Assembly: GCA_910575165.1 (NCBI GenBank)
Contig: CAJTDS010000002.1
Span: forward strand, 186,001 to 250,000
DNA length: 64,000 nt
Origin: Eggerthellaceae bacterium
Lineage (GTDB): Bacteria > Actinomycetota > Coriobacteriia > Coriobacteriales > Eggerthellaceae
Reading direction: 5' to 3'
The translations under genes and the position numbers were made by a program. The notes under the pieces are model-generated. The model was not told the origin of the DNA, ran no database searches, and saw only the letters and a program-made list of their open reading frames with translations. Below are positions 1-8,918 of this stretch, piece after piece; the stretch's first letter is position 1; each line of letters opens with the position of its first letter.

Positions 1-2094
1 ACGTCGCAGTCGCCTTTGTGGGAGTCGTTCGGCGCCATCGTGGCGATCATGGCCGTGGTGGTGATCGTCGCCTGCATCTCGCTGATCTACAACGCCTTCA
101 ACATCTCCGTGGTGCAGCGCATGCGCCAGTTCGGCCTGCTGGCCTCCATCGGCGCCACCAAGCGCCAGCTGCGGCGAAGTGTTGCCCTGGAAGGCGCCAT
201 TATCGCCGGCATTGGCGTGCCGCTGGGTATTTTGGCGGGTCTGGGCGCCACCGCGGCGGCCCTGGCCTGGGCAAACCCGTTGTTCATGGAGTCGGTGGTG
301 GGCGACGTCGGCCCCGGCGGGAACTATCTGGACGGGTTGTCCCTGGGACTGCACATCGACGGCGGCATCATCGCCTTCGCAGCAGTGCTTACCGTGTTCA
401 CGGTGTTCGCGAGCCTGCTCGTCCCCATGCTGCGGGCGGGCAAGGCAAGCCCCATCGAGTCAATCCGCGATACGCGCAGCGTGCGCATCGGCCGACGCGG
501 CATGCGCAAGGCGGCTGCGGCAGCCCGCAGCAAGCGGGCCATCTGGGCGCCGCGCGGCTTTGCCGGGCGCGTTATGGGCGTGGGGGGCACCATAGCTTCG
601 CTGAACCGCTCCCGCGAGAAGTCGAAGGGCCGCACGGCCTCGGCGGCGCTGGCGGTGGCGGTGACGCTTATGATGACGGCGGGCCAGCTGGATGTGACCT
701 TGAGCACCCTCACCCGTACCGCCGACGTCATCCCCTACGATTTCATGGTGTTCTCCTACATCGACATCAATCGGCCGAGTGGGAACGGCGGGGAGCAGGC
801 TGTCTCCGACGACGGCGACGCGCCCGCGACCGCCGACGACGGGGGCGCTGCGGACGCCGGCTCCTCCTACGACGAAGTCATCGACGCTTACGGTAATCTG
901 TACCGCGACCTTTCCCAGGTTGAGGCCGTCCAGCCCCGCGGCTGGCAGGTGTCGTACGATACGGCCGGCATCGTGCCCGCTTCGGTTACAGGGGATGCGG
1001 TCGGCATGGTGAAGGCCGAGCTTCCCGACGGCGACTGCATGCCCTTGCTCACGGTGTGCCTGATGGACGACCAGCTGTTCGACGAGCTGTGCAGCCGCGT
1101 CGGCATCGATCCGCAGGAGATAACCGAGAGCGAAACGCCGAAGGCCATCGGCGCCGGCACCACCTACAGCCGCAATCCGGAAACGGGCACGTTCTCCGAG
1201 CAGAGCCTGTTCGCTTCCACGGGCGCCATCCGGGTGCTCCAGGGAAGCTCTGTGAACGGCGCGCCTCTGACCTCGTTCTACTTCGATTACGGCGATGACG
1301 GCAGCGGCGAAATCTGGGGATGCTCGCGCCCCGACGCCGAGGGCAACCAGGAGCTTTCGCCGCTTGCGGAGGCGGACAACGTGCTGGCGGATGTGGACGT
1401 GGTCGCCATCGCCGGCAAGGACGCGTTCTTCAGCAGCTCCAACGAGATGACCATCGCCATGCCCCTGTCGAAGGGTGTCGAGTGGGGGTTCGGACGTTCG
1501 TTCATGAACTCCATGAGCTTCTCCGCGATGCTCGACTGCGACCACGACCGCATGATGGACACTGAGGAGGACCTGTACGCGGCGACGAACGGCTTCTCCT
1601 CCTCCTTCGTCAAAGCCTACCCGGGTACCTACGTGCACACCGGCGTGTCGAATCTGTACTCCTCCCAGGTGTCCATGACGAACCTGGTGTCCATCGTGCG
1701 CCTGTTCAGCTTGCTGTTCAGCGTCATCCTGGTGCTCATCGCCATGGCCAACGTGTTCAACACCCTTACGAACAGCCTGGCTTTGCGCCGTCGCGAGTTC
1801 GCCGTCATGCAGTCCATCGGCATGGGCCGCCGCACGTTCCGCTCCATGATCGCCGCCGAGTGCGTGGGCTACGGCGCTTGGGGGCTTGTCTTCGGCGTGG
1901 TGGCGTCGTTGGTGGTGGGTTTGGCGCTGAACATGGCGCTCGGCTCGACCATCGAGAACGCCGCCTTCACCGTGCCGTGGGCTTACCTGGGCCTGTCCCT
2001 TGCGCTGGTAGTGGTGGCCATGGGCCTGTCGGTGGCGTGGGGGTTGCACCTGTGCCGTAGCCGCAACATCGTGGAAGCCCTGCGCATGGAGTAG
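1..2094 (+). CDS. ABC transporter permease, FtsX/MacB type (5' end cut off)
   Basis: The frame is already open at base 1, so the true start lies upstream and about 697 residues are visible. Membrane segments cluster near the visible N-terminus (for example AIVAIMAVVVIVACISLIY), around residues 60-80 and 125-145, and again at the C-terminus (VRLFSLLFSVILVLIAMANV and two more). This is the two-FtsX-domain plan with a large external domain of about 300 residues between them. The motif MQSIGMGRRTFRSMI in the second half matches the cytoplasmic coupling segment of FtsX permeases, and MRQFGLLASIGATKRQLRR is its equivalent in the first. It probably works with an ATPase encoded upstream to export or extract a peptide, lipid or drug; the substrate cannot be told. 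A Gly/Asp/Ala-rich insert lies near residues 257-285. A strong terminator follows the stop. Confidence 0.88.
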   Translation, partial: TSQSPLWESFGAIVAIMAVVVIVACISLIYNAFNISVVQRMRQFGLLASIGATKRQLRRSVALEGAIIAGIGVPLGILAGLGATAAALAWANPLFMESVVGDVGPGGNYLDGLSLGLHIDGGIIAFAAVLTVFTVFASLLVPMLRAGKASPIESIRDTRSVRIGRRGMRKAAAAARSKRAIWAPRGFAGRVMGVGGTIASLNRSREKSKGRTASAALAVAVTLMMTAGQLDVTLSTLTRTADVIPYDFMVFSYIDINRPSGNGGEQAVSDDGDAPATADDGGAADAGSSYDEVIDAYGNLYRDLSQVEAVQPRGWQVSYDTAGIVPASVTGDAVGMVKAELPDGDCMPLLTVCLMDDQLFDELCSRVGIDPQEITESETPKAIGAGTTYSRNPETGTFSEQSLFASTGAIRVLQGSSVNGAPLTSFYFDYGDDGSGEIWGCSRPDAEGNQELSPLAEADNVLADVDVVAIAGKDAFFSSSNEMTIAMPLSKGVEWGFGRSFMNSMSFSAMLDCDHDRMMDTEEDLYAATNGFSSSFVKAYPGTYVHTGVSNLYSSQVSMTNLVSIVRLFSLLFSVILVLIAMANVFNTLTNSLALRRREFAVMQSIGMGRRTFRSMIAAECVGYGAWGLVFGVVASLVVGLALNMALGSTIENAAFTVPWAYLGLSLALVVVAMGLSVAWGLHLCRSRNIVEALRME

Positions 2095-2137
2095 CTAAGC
2101 GCCGTCGTACCTCTGGCGTATCGGCGCGGTGATGCAG

Positions 2138-2183
2138 GCAGGGCCTCCTTCCGAGTTGCTTGGAAGGAGGCCCTGCTGGTTTT
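2138..2183 (+). terminator. Rho-independent terminator after the ABC permease
   Basis: A perfect 15-bp stem (GCAGGGCCTCCTTCC at 2138-2152 pairing with 2162-2176) with a 9-nt loop is followed by TGGTTTT. It lies 43 bases after the permease stop and upstream of the convergent anti-sigma gene, so it ends the permease operon and shields the minus-strand genes. Confidence 0.9.
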
Positions 2184-2224
2184 CGAAGTGCGCTTGGGCT
2201 TCGTCCGCCCGCCCGCGCCGGCGC

Positions 2225-2836
2225 TTAGCTCAGGTGCGCCTCGTAGGAGCCGCTTTGGCCGGTCACCGTGTAGGCGCGGGCCTGGCCGTCAACCTCCACG
2301 GTGACTTCGGCGTGGCCGTCGGCCATATCCTCGGTGATGTCCACCGGGTCGGCGTCGCCCACCACCAGGTGCACGGAGCCGTCGTCGCCTTCCACAACCA
2401 TGGCGCCACCGTCGCCGGTGCTTACGCTGAAGCTCGTGGTCTTCTCCGAAGCCACGGCCGCGTCTCCGTTCACCTCGGCTGTCGCCCCGGACGTGCTGTC
2501 GTACAGCACGACGTCGCCGTTATCGCTGTTAGCCGTCACCACAACCTCGCCGGCGTTGCCGTCCATGGTTTCCTGGCCCGTCACGGTGATGTCCACCTGC
2601 TGCCCGTCGATGGTCGTCGTGAAATGCTCGATCCACGTTTCGCCCGTCGCGGCGTAGCAGACGCCGTTGGTGACGGCGAACACGCTCAGAAGCGATGCGA
2701 CGGCAACGGTGGCGTACCTGAGCGCCAGGGGCGCGCGTTTCGTTTTCTCCATGGTGATGTCCTTGGCCTTTCCCAGCACGCGCTCCGGAGCACGGACCTC
2801 GTTCATCATGGCGTGGTAGCTCGCCCGGTTACTCAT
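2225..2836 (-). CDS. putative membrane anti-sigma factor / sigma-operon protein
   Basis: 203 residues. A charged N-terminal segment of about 35 residues is followed by one membrane helix (residues ~40-62, VAVASLLSVFAVTNGVCYAA) and an acidic, beta-rich outer domain with many Asp/Gly/Thr. The ATG overlaps the stop of the ECF sigma gene by eight bases (ATGAGTAA), so the two are translationally coupled. A short cytoplasmic head, one helix and an outer sensory domain directly after an ECF sigma is the usual anti-sigma layout, and the head resembles DUF4179-type proteins. No zinc-binding anti-sigma motif (HxxxCxxC) is visible, so the anti-sigma role is inferred from context. It could instead be a secreted target of the sigma factor. 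Confidence 0.7.
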   Translation of the reverse strand: MSNRASYHAMMNEVRAPERVLGKAKDITMEKTKRAPLALRYATVAVASLLSVFAVTNGVCYAATGETWIEHFTTTIDGQQVDITVTGQETMDGNAGEVVVTANSDNGDVVLYDSTSGATAEVNGDAAVASEKTTSFSVSTGDGGAMVVEGDDGSVHLVVGDADPVDITEDMADGHAEVTVEVDGQARAYTVTGQSGSYEAHLS

Positions 2837-3341
2837 CTTCCCATGCCTCCTTCAGCTGCTGTTTCAAGATTTTCCGTGCCCGCACAAGGCGGGTTCGCAC
2901 CGTCGGTTCGCGAATCTGCAGAATCTCGGCGATCTGGGCGGTGCTGTAGTCTTCGAAGTAGAACAGGTGCACCACGATGCGGCATTTCTCCGGTAGGGCG
3001 GCCAGGGCGTCGTAGAGCCGCTGGTGGTTCGCGTCGCCGAAGAGGCTCGCTTCCGCGCTCGGCTCCGTCCGGGGCGCCGTGGCATCGGTGACCTCGCCCA
3101 GCGTCACGCGGCGTTTCCACAGCGTTCGCCATAGTCCCGCGCACTCGTTGACGGTCACGCGGATGAGCCAGGGTTTCACCCGCTCCGGCGAGGTGTTCTC
3201 GGGCGGCTTCGCGTACAGCTTCAGGAACACAGTCTGCACGATGTCCTCGGCGTCGGTCAGACTGCGAGCCTGGCTGAGCGCTATGCGGTACACCATGTCG
3301 CCGTACTCGTCGACGATGCTGCGAAACTCCCGGTTGTCCAC
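2829..3341 (-). CDS. ECF-family RNA polymerase sigma factor
   Basis: 170 residues, a normal length for the family. Region 2 is recognisable (DAEDIVQTVFLKLY, residues ~30-43, the core-binding and -10-reading segment), as is region 4 (residues ~112-160, LPEKCRIVVHLFYFEDYS followed by the helix-turn-helix AQIAEILQIREPTVRTRLVR). The start was chosen as ATG giving MDNREFRSIVDEYGDMVYR, which begins just before region 2. It is the first gene of a two-gene unit with the membrane protein downstream. Such pairs usually respond to cell-envelope signals; the target genes are unknown. Confidence 0.93.
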   Translation of the reverse strand: MDNREFRSIVDEYGDMVYRIALSQARSLTDAEDIVQTVFLKLYAKPPENTSPERVKPWLIRVTVNECAGLWRTLWKRRVTLGEVTDATAPRTEPSAEASLFGDANHQRLYDALAALPEKCRIVVHLFYFEDYSTAQIAEILQIREPTVRTRLVRARKILKQQLKEAWEDE

Positions 3342-3890
3342 CTGTATGCCCCATGCCCTTTCCTCGTTGGTTGCGCCGGCTGCCGCGGGAGTGCGGGCCG
3401 CTCGGGCGCCTCTGCTCTGCTTCCGTTCTCGTTGAAGGCCTTCGACGGTAATACGCCCGAGCCTAGCGAAATGTGCGGTCGTGTGCGAAAAAAAATCGAG
3501 AAAAGCGCGGCAGGTTCGCCGCCGGCGGCCAAGGGCGCCCGAAGCGCGGGTTGCCCCCGGAGCCTTTCAGCACGGACTTCGCTGCTTCACGAACGCTTCA
3601 GTGTTGTCGGGGTTTTGCCAAGGCGGCCGACCTGCGCGGGCGCAGTGCTACAATGGCCGGATGCGATGCCCTGAAATGGGCTGATGCGGCAACAGTGCGG
3701 GGCGTGCGTGCACACGGGCATGCAGACGCGCTCGCGCCGGGATGCGCCGAAGCGTGCCTCCCGGGCGCGCAGGCGAGCCGAGAGCGTGCGGCCTCCGACA
3801 TGCTGGCGCAGGCCGCTCTTGCCGTGCCGCCGCCATTGCCGCCGACACCGCAACGCGTCGGCTCTGTTCGATCGAAAGGAATTGCTGCTT
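3342..3890. other. intergenic region between sigma gene and PAP2 gene
   Basis: 549 bases between divergent genes. The only regulatory element I can point to is a -10-like TACAAT at 3649-3654 facing the PAP2 gene. Open frames here (3432-3922) have no ribosome site or protein-like composition and I do not consider them genes. Confidence 0.6.
3649..3654 (+). promoter_or_regulatory. -10 box (GTGCTACAATGG) for the PAP2 gene
   Basis: TACAAT preceded by GTGC, an extended -10-like arrangement that recurs upstream of other genes in this window (tRNA-Arg, uspA-like gene, ispG, EamA). No clear -35 element is visible at the usual spacing. Confidence 0.45.
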
Positions 3891-4844
3891 ATGCAGGAAA
3901 GACTGTCCGGCTTCATGACTGAGCGCCTTATCGCCCGCCACGACTGGGTGGCGGTGACCGTGCTTTTGGCCATCGGCTTCGTCACCGGTTCCTTCGTGGA
4001 CTACGACCTCTCCCTTGCCCTGTACGACCCGGCAAACCTCTACGGCCAGGTGTTCGCCATGTACGGCATGTTGCCTCTGGCCATGACCTTCGCCATGGCG
4101 GGCGCCCTGTACTTCCGCTGCATCGACCGCAGGCGCGGCGGTGTGCGCGTTGCGCTGCTGGCGGCCATGGGCGTCATCATGAACCTGGGGGCGCTCTACG
4201 CCTGCGCCCATGAGCCGGTGCTGGAGAGCGCCGATCCGCAGTGGGCGGCGTTTCTGGTGCACGTGGTGGCGGCCGCGGTGACCGACCTGGCGGTGCTGCG
4301 GGCGGTGCGCGGTGCGTCGCGTTCGGCCATCCTGCGCTACGCCTGCCTGTGTACCTTCGTGCTGGCGCTGGAGATATTGCTGGTCAACGTGATACTGAAG
4401 AACCTGTGGGGCCGTCCGCGCATGCGCATGATATCGGTGACGCCCGATGCCGCCTTCCAGCCGTGGTGGGTGGTTGGGTCGGACATGAAGCAGACGCTTA
4501 TGGCCGCCGGCGTTGACAAGGAGGAGTTCCGGTCGTTTCCCAGCGGGCACTCCGCGTCGGCCGCCTGCGCCATGCTGTTCGCCGCGCTGCCTGCGGTGAA
4601 GTCCCGCTGGTTGGCCCGTCGCGAGCTGTTCTTCTGGATTCCCGCGGCCTTCATGCTGGTGGTATGCTTCTCGCGCATCTTCGCCGGGGCCCACTTCCTC
4701 ACCGACGTATGCGCCGGCGCCGGCATTACCTTCGGTAGCTTCATGTTGGGAGTGTGGTTGTTCTATCGCAACCAGGTGTCCGCGGGGCAACGGGTACCCG
4801 AAGAACGTCCGCGTGGCGCTCACGCCCGGGCTCCCAGGGGCTAG
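3891..4844 (+). CDS. PAP2-family membrane phosphatase
   Basis: 317 residues from ATG 3891 (MQERLSGFM), chosen because GAAAGGAA lies just upstream; the longer open frame from 3684 has no ribosome site and begins with Arg-rich non-protein-like sequence. Several membrane helices alternate with the three phosphatase motifs: KNLWGRPRMRM (KxxxxxxRP, ~residues 165-175), FPSGHSASA (~210-218) and SRIFAGAHFLTD (~257-268). The Arg and His residues of these motifs are all present, so it should be active. The family removes phosphate from lipid pyrophosphates or phosphatidic acid at the outer membrane face, for example undecaprenyl pyrophosphate recycling; the exact substrate cannot be told. Confidence 0.9.
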   Translation: MQERLSGFMTERLIARHDWVAVTVLLAIGFVTGSFVDYDLSLALYDPANLYGQVFAMYGMLPLAMTFAMAGALYFRCIDRRRGGVRVALLAAMGVIMNLGALYACAHEPVLESADPQWAAFLVHVVAAAVTDLAVLRAVRGASRSAILRYACLCTFVLALEILLVNVILKNLWGRPRMRMISVTPDAAFQPWWVVGSDMKQTLMAAGVDKEEFRSFPSGHSASAACAMLFAALPAVKSRWLARRELFFWIPAAFMLVVCFSRIFAGAHFLTDVCAGAGITFGSFMLGVWLFYRNQVSAGQRVPEERPRGAHARAPRG

Positions 4845-4923
4845 ACTGGGAGCAGTTCGCGAAGCCGCCGCCGTACGGGCTGGTAGCGCGCGGGGCTGCA
4901 GCCGTGTCTGAGCCGGCCGCGGT

Positions 4924-5080
4924 CCACGAAGCCGTGGCTGCTGCCCCTGCGGGCGCAAGGGCAGCCGGCTGCAGCGGCGCGGGCGGCTTGCGAAGGCATG
5001 GCTCGTTGCAGCCCACGAAGCCGCGGCTGCTGCCCCTGCGGGCATAAGGGTGGGCGGCTGCAGCGGCGCGGGCGGCTTGC
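4924..5080. repeat. 68-nt imperfect direct repeat, two copies 89 nt apart
   Basis: Copy 1 (4924-4991) and copy 2 (5013-5080) both begin CCACGAAGCCG and end GGCGCGGGCGGCTTGC with only a few differences. They lie in the gap between the PAP2 and HAD genes. No protein-coding reading is convincing. Confidence 0.75.
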
Positions 5081-5135
5081 TGCTTGCAGCTTGATGCGGC
5101 TTGCGGAGATTTGAATGTTTTAGGTAGGAGGCACG

Positions 5136-5828
5136 ATGGTTGCTCTGCGGGATGAGGTTGGTCTGGGCCCGAATCGGTTTCAGGCGGTGGTGTTCGACCT
5201 GGACGGGACGCTGCTCGATACGCTGCCCGACCTGGTGCTGCTGACGAACTCCACTTTGGAGGAGTTCGGATTCCCGCCCCGTACGGCTGACGAGATCCAC
5301 TCCTTCGTGGGCAATGGTGTGCGGCCCCTTGTCACGCAAGCGGTGCCCGAGGGTACGTCGGACGAGACGATCGAGGAAATCCTAGGGCGGTGGAAGTCGC
5401 TCTATTCCGTGCTGGGCAACAAGCTGACCAGGCCCTATCCCGGTGTCGTCGAGCTTGCCACCGAGCTTCGCGCTCGCCAGGTTGTCACGGGCGTGCTGTC
5501 GAACAAGTTCGAGCAGGGCGTGATCGATTGCGTGGGGGAGTACCTGCCGGGGCTGTTCGAGGTGGTCCACGGCGAGAGGGACGGCATTCCTCGCAAGCCC
5601 GATCCCGAGGGGCTGCGGCTTGTGCTCGCGGAACTGGGCTGCGATGCGTCGAAGAGCGCTTACGTGGGCGATTCTCCTACCGATATCGCCTGTGCCCATC
5701 GTGCCGGCTGCTTCGCCATCGGTGTGAGCTGGGGTTATCACGACGCCTCTGAGCTGCGCGAAGCCGGTGCTGACGCCGTAGTGGAGCACCCGCTGGACAT
5801 TCTGGTGCTGAACGACTCCGCCGCCTAG
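5136..5828 (+). CDS. HAD hydrolase, phosphoglycolate phosphatase type
   Basis: 230 residues. The start ATG 5136 follows AGGTAGGAGG. Motif I is VVFDLDGTLLDT (residues ~18-29, with the nucleophile and acid Asp), motif II is the Ser of GVLSNK (~118-123), the motif III Lys is in RKPDPEG (~150-156) and motif IV is YVGDSPTDIACA (~173-184). The helical cap after motif I matches the phosphoglycolate/beta-phosphoglucomutase subclass. Probable reaction: hydrolysis of 2-phosphoglycolate or a related small sugar phosphate in the cytoplasm. A second HAD protein of the same group lies at 35.7 kb, so substrates may differ. It appears monocistronic. Confidence 0.85.
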   Translation: MVALRDEVGLGPNRFQAVVFDLDGTLLDTLPDLVLLTNSTLEEFGFPPRTADEIHSFVGNGVRPLVTQAVPEGTSDETIEEILGRWKSLYSVLGNKLTRPYPGVVELATELRARQVVTGVLSNKFEQGVIDCVGEYLPGLFEVVHGERDGIPRKPDPEGLRLVLAELGCDASKSAYVGDSPTDIACAHRAGCFAIGVSWGYHDASELREAGADAVVEHPLDILVLNDSAA

Positions 5829-5921
5829 CCGCCAGGGCATGCCTCCCGCGCATCCACCGTCGGCCCCCGCTTCTAGCTCTCCCCCAGCCCCCGCCCCGGC
5901 TCGCGCACGGCTTCGGCGATG

Positions 5922-5977
5922 CCCGCACAATCGGAAGCTTCGCGACGATTTCCTGACGAAACTGTCGATTTTGCGGG
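5922..5977. repeat. 56-bp palindromic repeat, family A copy 1
   Basis: The arms at 5922-5942 and 5957-5977 are 21 nt each, separated by 14 nt. The left arm begins CCCGCACAATCGGAAGCTTC and the right arm is a near reverse complement ending TTTTGCGGG. Four other copies of exactly 56 nt occur at 17062, 20749, 29531 and 36698, all between genes. Confidence 0.85.
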
Positions 5978-6173
5978 GTACGGACAGCCCTTGGTGACCC
6001 GTTCAGCTTGTGCCGGCCCCGGCTCGTCCGGTGCCCCCCGGCTCGCCCGCGGCTTCGGCTCGCCCCCGCCCCGGCTCGCCCGCGGCTTCGGCTTGCGTCC
6101 GGCCTTCGGCCGCTTGGGGGCTTCCGGTTCGGAGCGGCCAAGCCCATTTTCCGTGGAGCGCGCTATTTGATGC

Positions 6174-6179
6174 TACAAT
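6174..6179 (+). promoter_or_regulatory. -10 box (ATGCTACAATAG) for tRNA-Arg
   Basis: TACAAT preceded by ATGC, 80 bases before the tRNA. It has the same extended form as other promoters in the window. A -35 element is not clear. Confidence 0.5.
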
Positions 6180-6259
6180 AGGCGCCGCTGTGCGGGGGCG
6201 CGTGTCGACCGGTGCGACGCGAAGCCGCGAGGCCCCCCGATTGCAGCAGTTGCCAGCGT

Positions 6260-6335
6260 GCCTCCGTAGCTCAGGGGATAGAGCACCGCTCTCCTAAAGC
6301 GGGTGTCGACGGTTCGAATCCGCCCGGGGGCACCA
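6260..6335 (+). tRNA. tRNA-Arg (anticodon CCU)
   Basis: A cloverleaf can be drawn: acceptor GCCTCCG pairs with CGGGGGC, the D stem is GCTC/GAGC, and the anticodon stem CCGCT/AGCGG encloses loop CTCCTAA with anticodon CCT. The T arm holds TTCGAAT with one mismatch in the stem. The 3' CCA is encoded (6333-6335). It reads the AGG arginine codon. Confidence 0.95.
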
Positions 6336-6511
6336 TTTGGCGTCTTACCAGGTTGCATGCTGTCGCGCTTAGCAGGAAGCGCGCAGTGCGAGCGTTCTGC
6401 GTGGAGTGCCTTGCGGCGTAAGTCCCGCCATCCGGCCGCAGATTCGGGTTCGGTTGCGAGCCTGCGGCCAGGTGGCGGGGCTTACGGTTCTTTCGCGTTG
6501 TTCAGTGGACT

Positions 6512-7408
6512 CTAGCTGGCGTACAGGGCGGCGTAGGGGCGGCTGGAGGCGGGGCGCAGGGCGACGAAGGCCTCAAGGGGAGCGGCTGCGGCCACGGTGC
6601 CGTCGGGGCGCACCTCGCCGGCGAAGCAGCGGTCGTAGCGTGCAAGCAAGCCGCCCAGCACCTTGGCGTCCTCCGCATCCAAATCGCATGCCACCAGGCC
6701 TTGGGGCAGGTTGGAGGGCACGTGCGCCCGCTGCAGGTAGACGACCCCGCCGTGCATGCCGCTGGCCAGGTGCGATCCCGGGCGGCCCATGAGCACCACC
6801 ACGCCGCCGGCCATGTACTCGCCCAAGAAGTCGCCGGCATCTCCGCCTATCACCACCATGGGCCTGCGGTCGCCGTACTGCTTCATGTTGATGGCTGCGC
6901 GCCAGCCGGCGTCGTCGCGGATAAGCAGCTCGCCGCCGCGCATGGCGTAGCCGGTGGCGTCGCCCGAGCGCCCGTGCACCACCACGCTGCCTGCGTTCAT
7001 GGTGTTGGCCGTCTGGTCCTGGGCGCTTCCGAACACCTCCACCGAACCGCCATCCATGTAGCAGGCCAGGTCGTTGCCTGGGGTGCCGTGAATCTCAAGG
7101 CGCTTGCCCGCCTTCATGGCGCATCCCAGGTAGCGTTGGGCGAACACCTCGGTCAGCACCACGGTGTTGGCTTGCTCGAGCGCGGCGCGCACCGCGGCGT
7201 TTGCCTCGCGGAAATGCGAGGTGCCAAGCTCAACGGTGACGCTGGCAACCGACGTGGTTTCCACCGCCATCGCGCCTTCGGCTACAGCTTGTGCGGCCGC
7301 ATTCTGCTCTACGGTCACGGCGGTCACTTCGGGCGCGCTCGGCAGGGGGTGTTCGGGAAGGCCGGCGCCCCCTTCACGTTCGAAGGTCGTCTGATCGCTC
7401 ATGCTCAT
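6512..7408 (-). CDS. glutamate synthase, GXGXG (gltB3-type) subunit
   Basis: About 298 residues. The body is a right-handed beta-helix with repeated Gly-rich turns (YMDGGSVEVFG, TMNAGSVVVHG, AMRGGELLIRD, YMAGGVVVLMGR, GMHGGVVYLQR), which is the GXGXG domain found at the C-terminus of large glutamate synthases and here a separate protein. The first ~70 residues are Ala-rich and probably disordered. I chose ATG 7408, which shares one base with the stop of the gltB2-type gene (TGATG); GTG 7411 and ATG 7402 are alternatives. It is the last gene of a three-gene operon and is structural in the ammonia-channel assembly rather than catalytic. Confidence 0.87.
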   Translation of the reverse strand: MSMSDQTTFEREGGAGLPEHPLPSAPEVTAVTVEQNAAAQAVAEGAMAVETTSVASVTVELGTSHFREANAAVRAALEQANTVVLTEVFAQRYLGCAMKAGKRLEIHGTPGNDLACYMDGGSVEVFGSAQDQTANTMNAGSVVVHGRSGDATGYAMRGGELLIRDDAGWRAAINMKQYGDRRPMVVIGGDAGDFLGEYMAGGVVVLMGRPGSHLASGMHGGVVYLQRAHVPSNLPQGLVACDLDAEDAKVLGGLLARYDRCFAGEVRPDGTVAAAAPLEAFVALRPASSRPYAALYAS

Positions 7409-8913
7409 CACTCTCCCGCGTACTTCACACCGAGGATTTCCAGTTCCTTTTCGTTCAGGCCCACGCCCCGCAGCATCAGCCGGTTGCCGCGCAGGCTGTC
7501 GATGGCGTTGATGCCCATGCCGCCCATCATCTCCTGGATCTCGCGGTTCCAGCCGCGCACCAGGTTCACCACGCGCTCGGCCGCCTGGTCGGGGTTAAGG
7601 CGCGCCGTCAGGTCGGGCCGCTGGGTGGCGATGCCCCAGTTGCAGCGCCCCGACGAGCAGTCGCCGCACTGGTGGCAGCCCATGGCCACCAGCGCCGCCG
7701 AGCCGATGGAAACCGCGTCGGCGCCCAGGGCTACGGCGCGCACCACGTCGGCGGAGTTGCGGATGGTGCCGCTTGCCACCAGGCTTACCGTGGAGCGGAT
7801 GCCCTCCTGGCGCAGCCGCTCGTCCACGGCGGCCAAGGCCAGCTCTATAGGGATGCCCACGTTGTCGCGGATGCGCTTGGGGGCGGCGCCCGTGCCCCCG
7901 CGGAAGCCGTCGATGACGATGATGTCGGCGCCGGCCCGGGCCATGCCGCTGGCAATGGCGGCCACGTTATGCACGGCGGCCACTTTCACGGCCACGGGCT
8001 TGCGGTAGCCGGTGGCCTCCTTCAGCGAGAACACCAGCTGGCGCAGGTCCTCGATGGAGTAGATGTCGTGATGCGGCGCCGGCGAGATGGCGTCGGTGCC
8101 TTCGGGGATCATGCGGGTGCGCGACACTTCGGCGTTTATCTTCTCGCCGGGCAGGTGACCGCCGATGCCGGGCTTGGCTCCCTGGCCGATCTTGATCTCG
8201 ATGGCGGCTCCGGCGTTCAGGTAGTACGGGTCCACGCCAAAGCGGCCGCTGGCCACCTGCACGATGGCATGTTCGCCGAAGGGCTCCAGGTCGCGGTGCA
8301 GGCCGCCTTCTCCGCAGTTGAAGTAGGTGCCCAGCTCGCGCGCGGCCAGGGCCAGGGCCTTCTGGGTGTTAAGCGACACCGACCCGAAGCTCATGGCGGC
8401 GAACAGGATGGGCACGTCCAGCTTCAGCTGGGGCGGCAGCGGCTCGGCCAGGGTGCGGGCGCGCTCGTTCACGCGCAGATGAGCCGGGCGGCTTCCCAGC
8501 AGCACGCGGGTTTCCATGGGCTCACGCAGCGGGTCGATGGAGGGGTTCGTCACCTGGCTGGCGTTCAGCAGCAAGTGCTCCCAGTAGATATGGTAGGGCT
8601 TCGGGTTGCCCATGGATGCCAGCAGCACGCCGCCGGTCTGCGACTGCGTGGCGATGTCGGCCATGGTGGGCAGGTTCCACGCAGCCGAACCGCAATCCAC
8701 CTGGGGCCAGTTCCCTATGGCCAGCGCCCGGGCGGGGCACAGGACGGTGCAGCGCTGGCAGTTCACGCACTTCATGGAGTCGGCCTTCAGCGCGCCGGTC
8801 TTCTTGCTCAGGTAATGAACCTCGTTGGCGCATTCGCGGACGCACAGGTTGCAGTGGATGCACTCGTCGGCGTCGCGCAGCACTTTGTAGCGGGGGATTC
8901 GGCAGTCCAGCAT
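7408..8913 (-). CDS. glutamate synthase, FMN/Fe-S catalytic (gltB2-type) subunit
   Basis: 501 residues. The N-terminus carries two 4Fe-4S ferredoxin motifs (CIHCNLCVREC at residues 18-28 and CVNCQRCTVLC at ~49-59). The rest is the FMN-binding TIM barrel of glutamate synthase (ADIIVIDGFRGGTGAAP near residue 310), followed by the Cys cluster CHQCGDCSSGRC (~415-426) corresponding to the enzyme's own Fe-S centre. It reduces 2-oxoglutarate plus ammonia to glutamate, with electrons from ferredoxin or a separate NAD(P)H subunit. AAGGAGG lies at the end of the preceding gene, five bases before the ATG's upstream stop. This is the split archaeal-type enzyme, also seen in many anaerobic bacteria. Confidence 0.93.
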   Translation of the reverse strand: MLDCRIPRYKVLRDADECIHCNLCVRECANEVHYLSKKTGALKADSMKCVNCQRCTVLCPARALAIGNWPQVDCGSAAWNLPTMADIATQSQTGGVLLASMGNPKPYHIYWEHLLLNASQVTNPSIDPLREPMETRVLLGSRPAHLRVNERARTLAEPLPPQLKLDVPILFAAMSFGSVSLNTQKALALAARELGTYFNCGEGGLHRDLEPFGEHAIVQVASGRFGVDPYYLNAGAAIEIKIGQGAKPGIGGHLPGEKINAEVSRTRMIPEGTDAISPAPHHDIYSIEDLRQLVFSLKEATGYRKPVAVKVAAVHNVAAIASGMARAGADIIVIDGFRGGTGAAPKRIRDNVGIPIELALAAVDERLRQEGIRSTVSLVASGTIRNSADVVRAVALGADAVSIGSAALVAMGCHQCGDCSSGRCNWGIATQRPDLTARLNPDQAAERVVNLVRGWNREIQEMMGGMGINAIDSLRGNRLMLRGVGLNEKELEILGVKYAGE

Positions 8914-8918
8914 GACGC

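Larger units (their letters stand above)
5829..6259. other. intergenic region before tRNA-Arg
   Basis: 431 bases. It contains palindrome copy A1 (5922-5977), a low-complexity stretch (repeats of CCCGGCTCGCCCGCGGCTTCGG near 6040-6100) and a -10-like TACAAT for the tRNA. No gene is supported. Confidence 0.6.

Noticed and set aside
3432-3922. Short plus-strand frames before the PAP2 gene
   Set aside because: They lack ribosome sites, are Arg/Ala/Cys-rich and overlap the PAP2 promoter and start.
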